A stretch of DNA of 6,412 bases from Clostridia bacterium (GTDB lineage: Bacteria; Bacillota; Clostridia; Christensenellales; Borkfalkiaceae), in the NCBI GenBank assembly GCA_029054485.1, contig JAIDFD010000040.1:1-6412 (forward strand). The letters are read 5' to 3'. Shown one piece after another: positions 6,391 to 6,412 of this stretch. The position numbers and the translations under genes were made by a program. The notes under the pieces were generated by a model. That model did not search any database. It had not been told where the DNA came from and saw nothing but the letters and a program-made list of their open reading frames with translations. Position 1 is the stretch's first letter, and each line of letters starts with the position of its first letter.

Positions 6391-6412
6391 TTATAAATCA
6401 AGTATTCAGAAT

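Overview
The window is one stretch of a division and cell wall (dcw) cluster. Every gene lies on the minus strand, so transcription runs from right to left. In transcription order the genes are rsmH (16S rRNA m4C methyltransferase), an ftsL-position membrane protein, a class B penicillin-binding protein (ftsI/spoVD type), murE, mraY and murD. The left window edge cuts off the C-terminal part of murD. Gene junctions are 21 bp or less, and several Shine-Dalgarno (SD) motifs sit on the stop codon of the gene before. The window therefore reads as the interior of one polycistronic operon. I see no promoter, terminator, RNA gene, mobile element or CRISPR array, and no non-coding stretch longer than about 25 bp.

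The likely source is an uncultured, moderate-GC member of the Firmicutes, perhaps of the Clostridia. The gene order matches the Bacillus/Clostridium form of the cluster, with murE directly followed by mraY and no murF between them. The SD motifs are purine-rich (AAGGAG, GGAGG). RsmH has the C-terminal cysteine cluster typical of Gram-positive relatives. MurE carries the DNPR signature of meso-diaminopimelate-adding enzymes, so the peptidoglycan is predicted to be of the DAP type. TAA, TAG and TGA are all used as stops, which fits the standard bacterial code.

The genes cover two linked tasks. MurE and MurD are cytoplasmic ligases that build the UDP-MurNAc peptide, and MraY moves that precursor onto undecaprenyl phosphate at the membrane. 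The FtsL-like protein and the class B PBP belong to the septal machinery that crosslinks the product. RsmH, a ribosome-modifying enzyme, is the usual passenger gene of this cluster.

Two points deserve attention. First, the PBP gene seems to start at a non-canonical ATT codon. A strong SD lies on the ftsL stop, 9 nt before that ATT, and the extra residues supply the basic cytoplasmic tail and a family-like sequence that the ATG/TTG starts would remove. Second, the FtsL-like protein has a cytoplasmic region of about 160 residues in front of its single membrane helix, far longer than in classical FtsL, followed by a short but nearly perfect heptad coil. I found no clearly new biological system; this is mainly a conserved housekeeping region.
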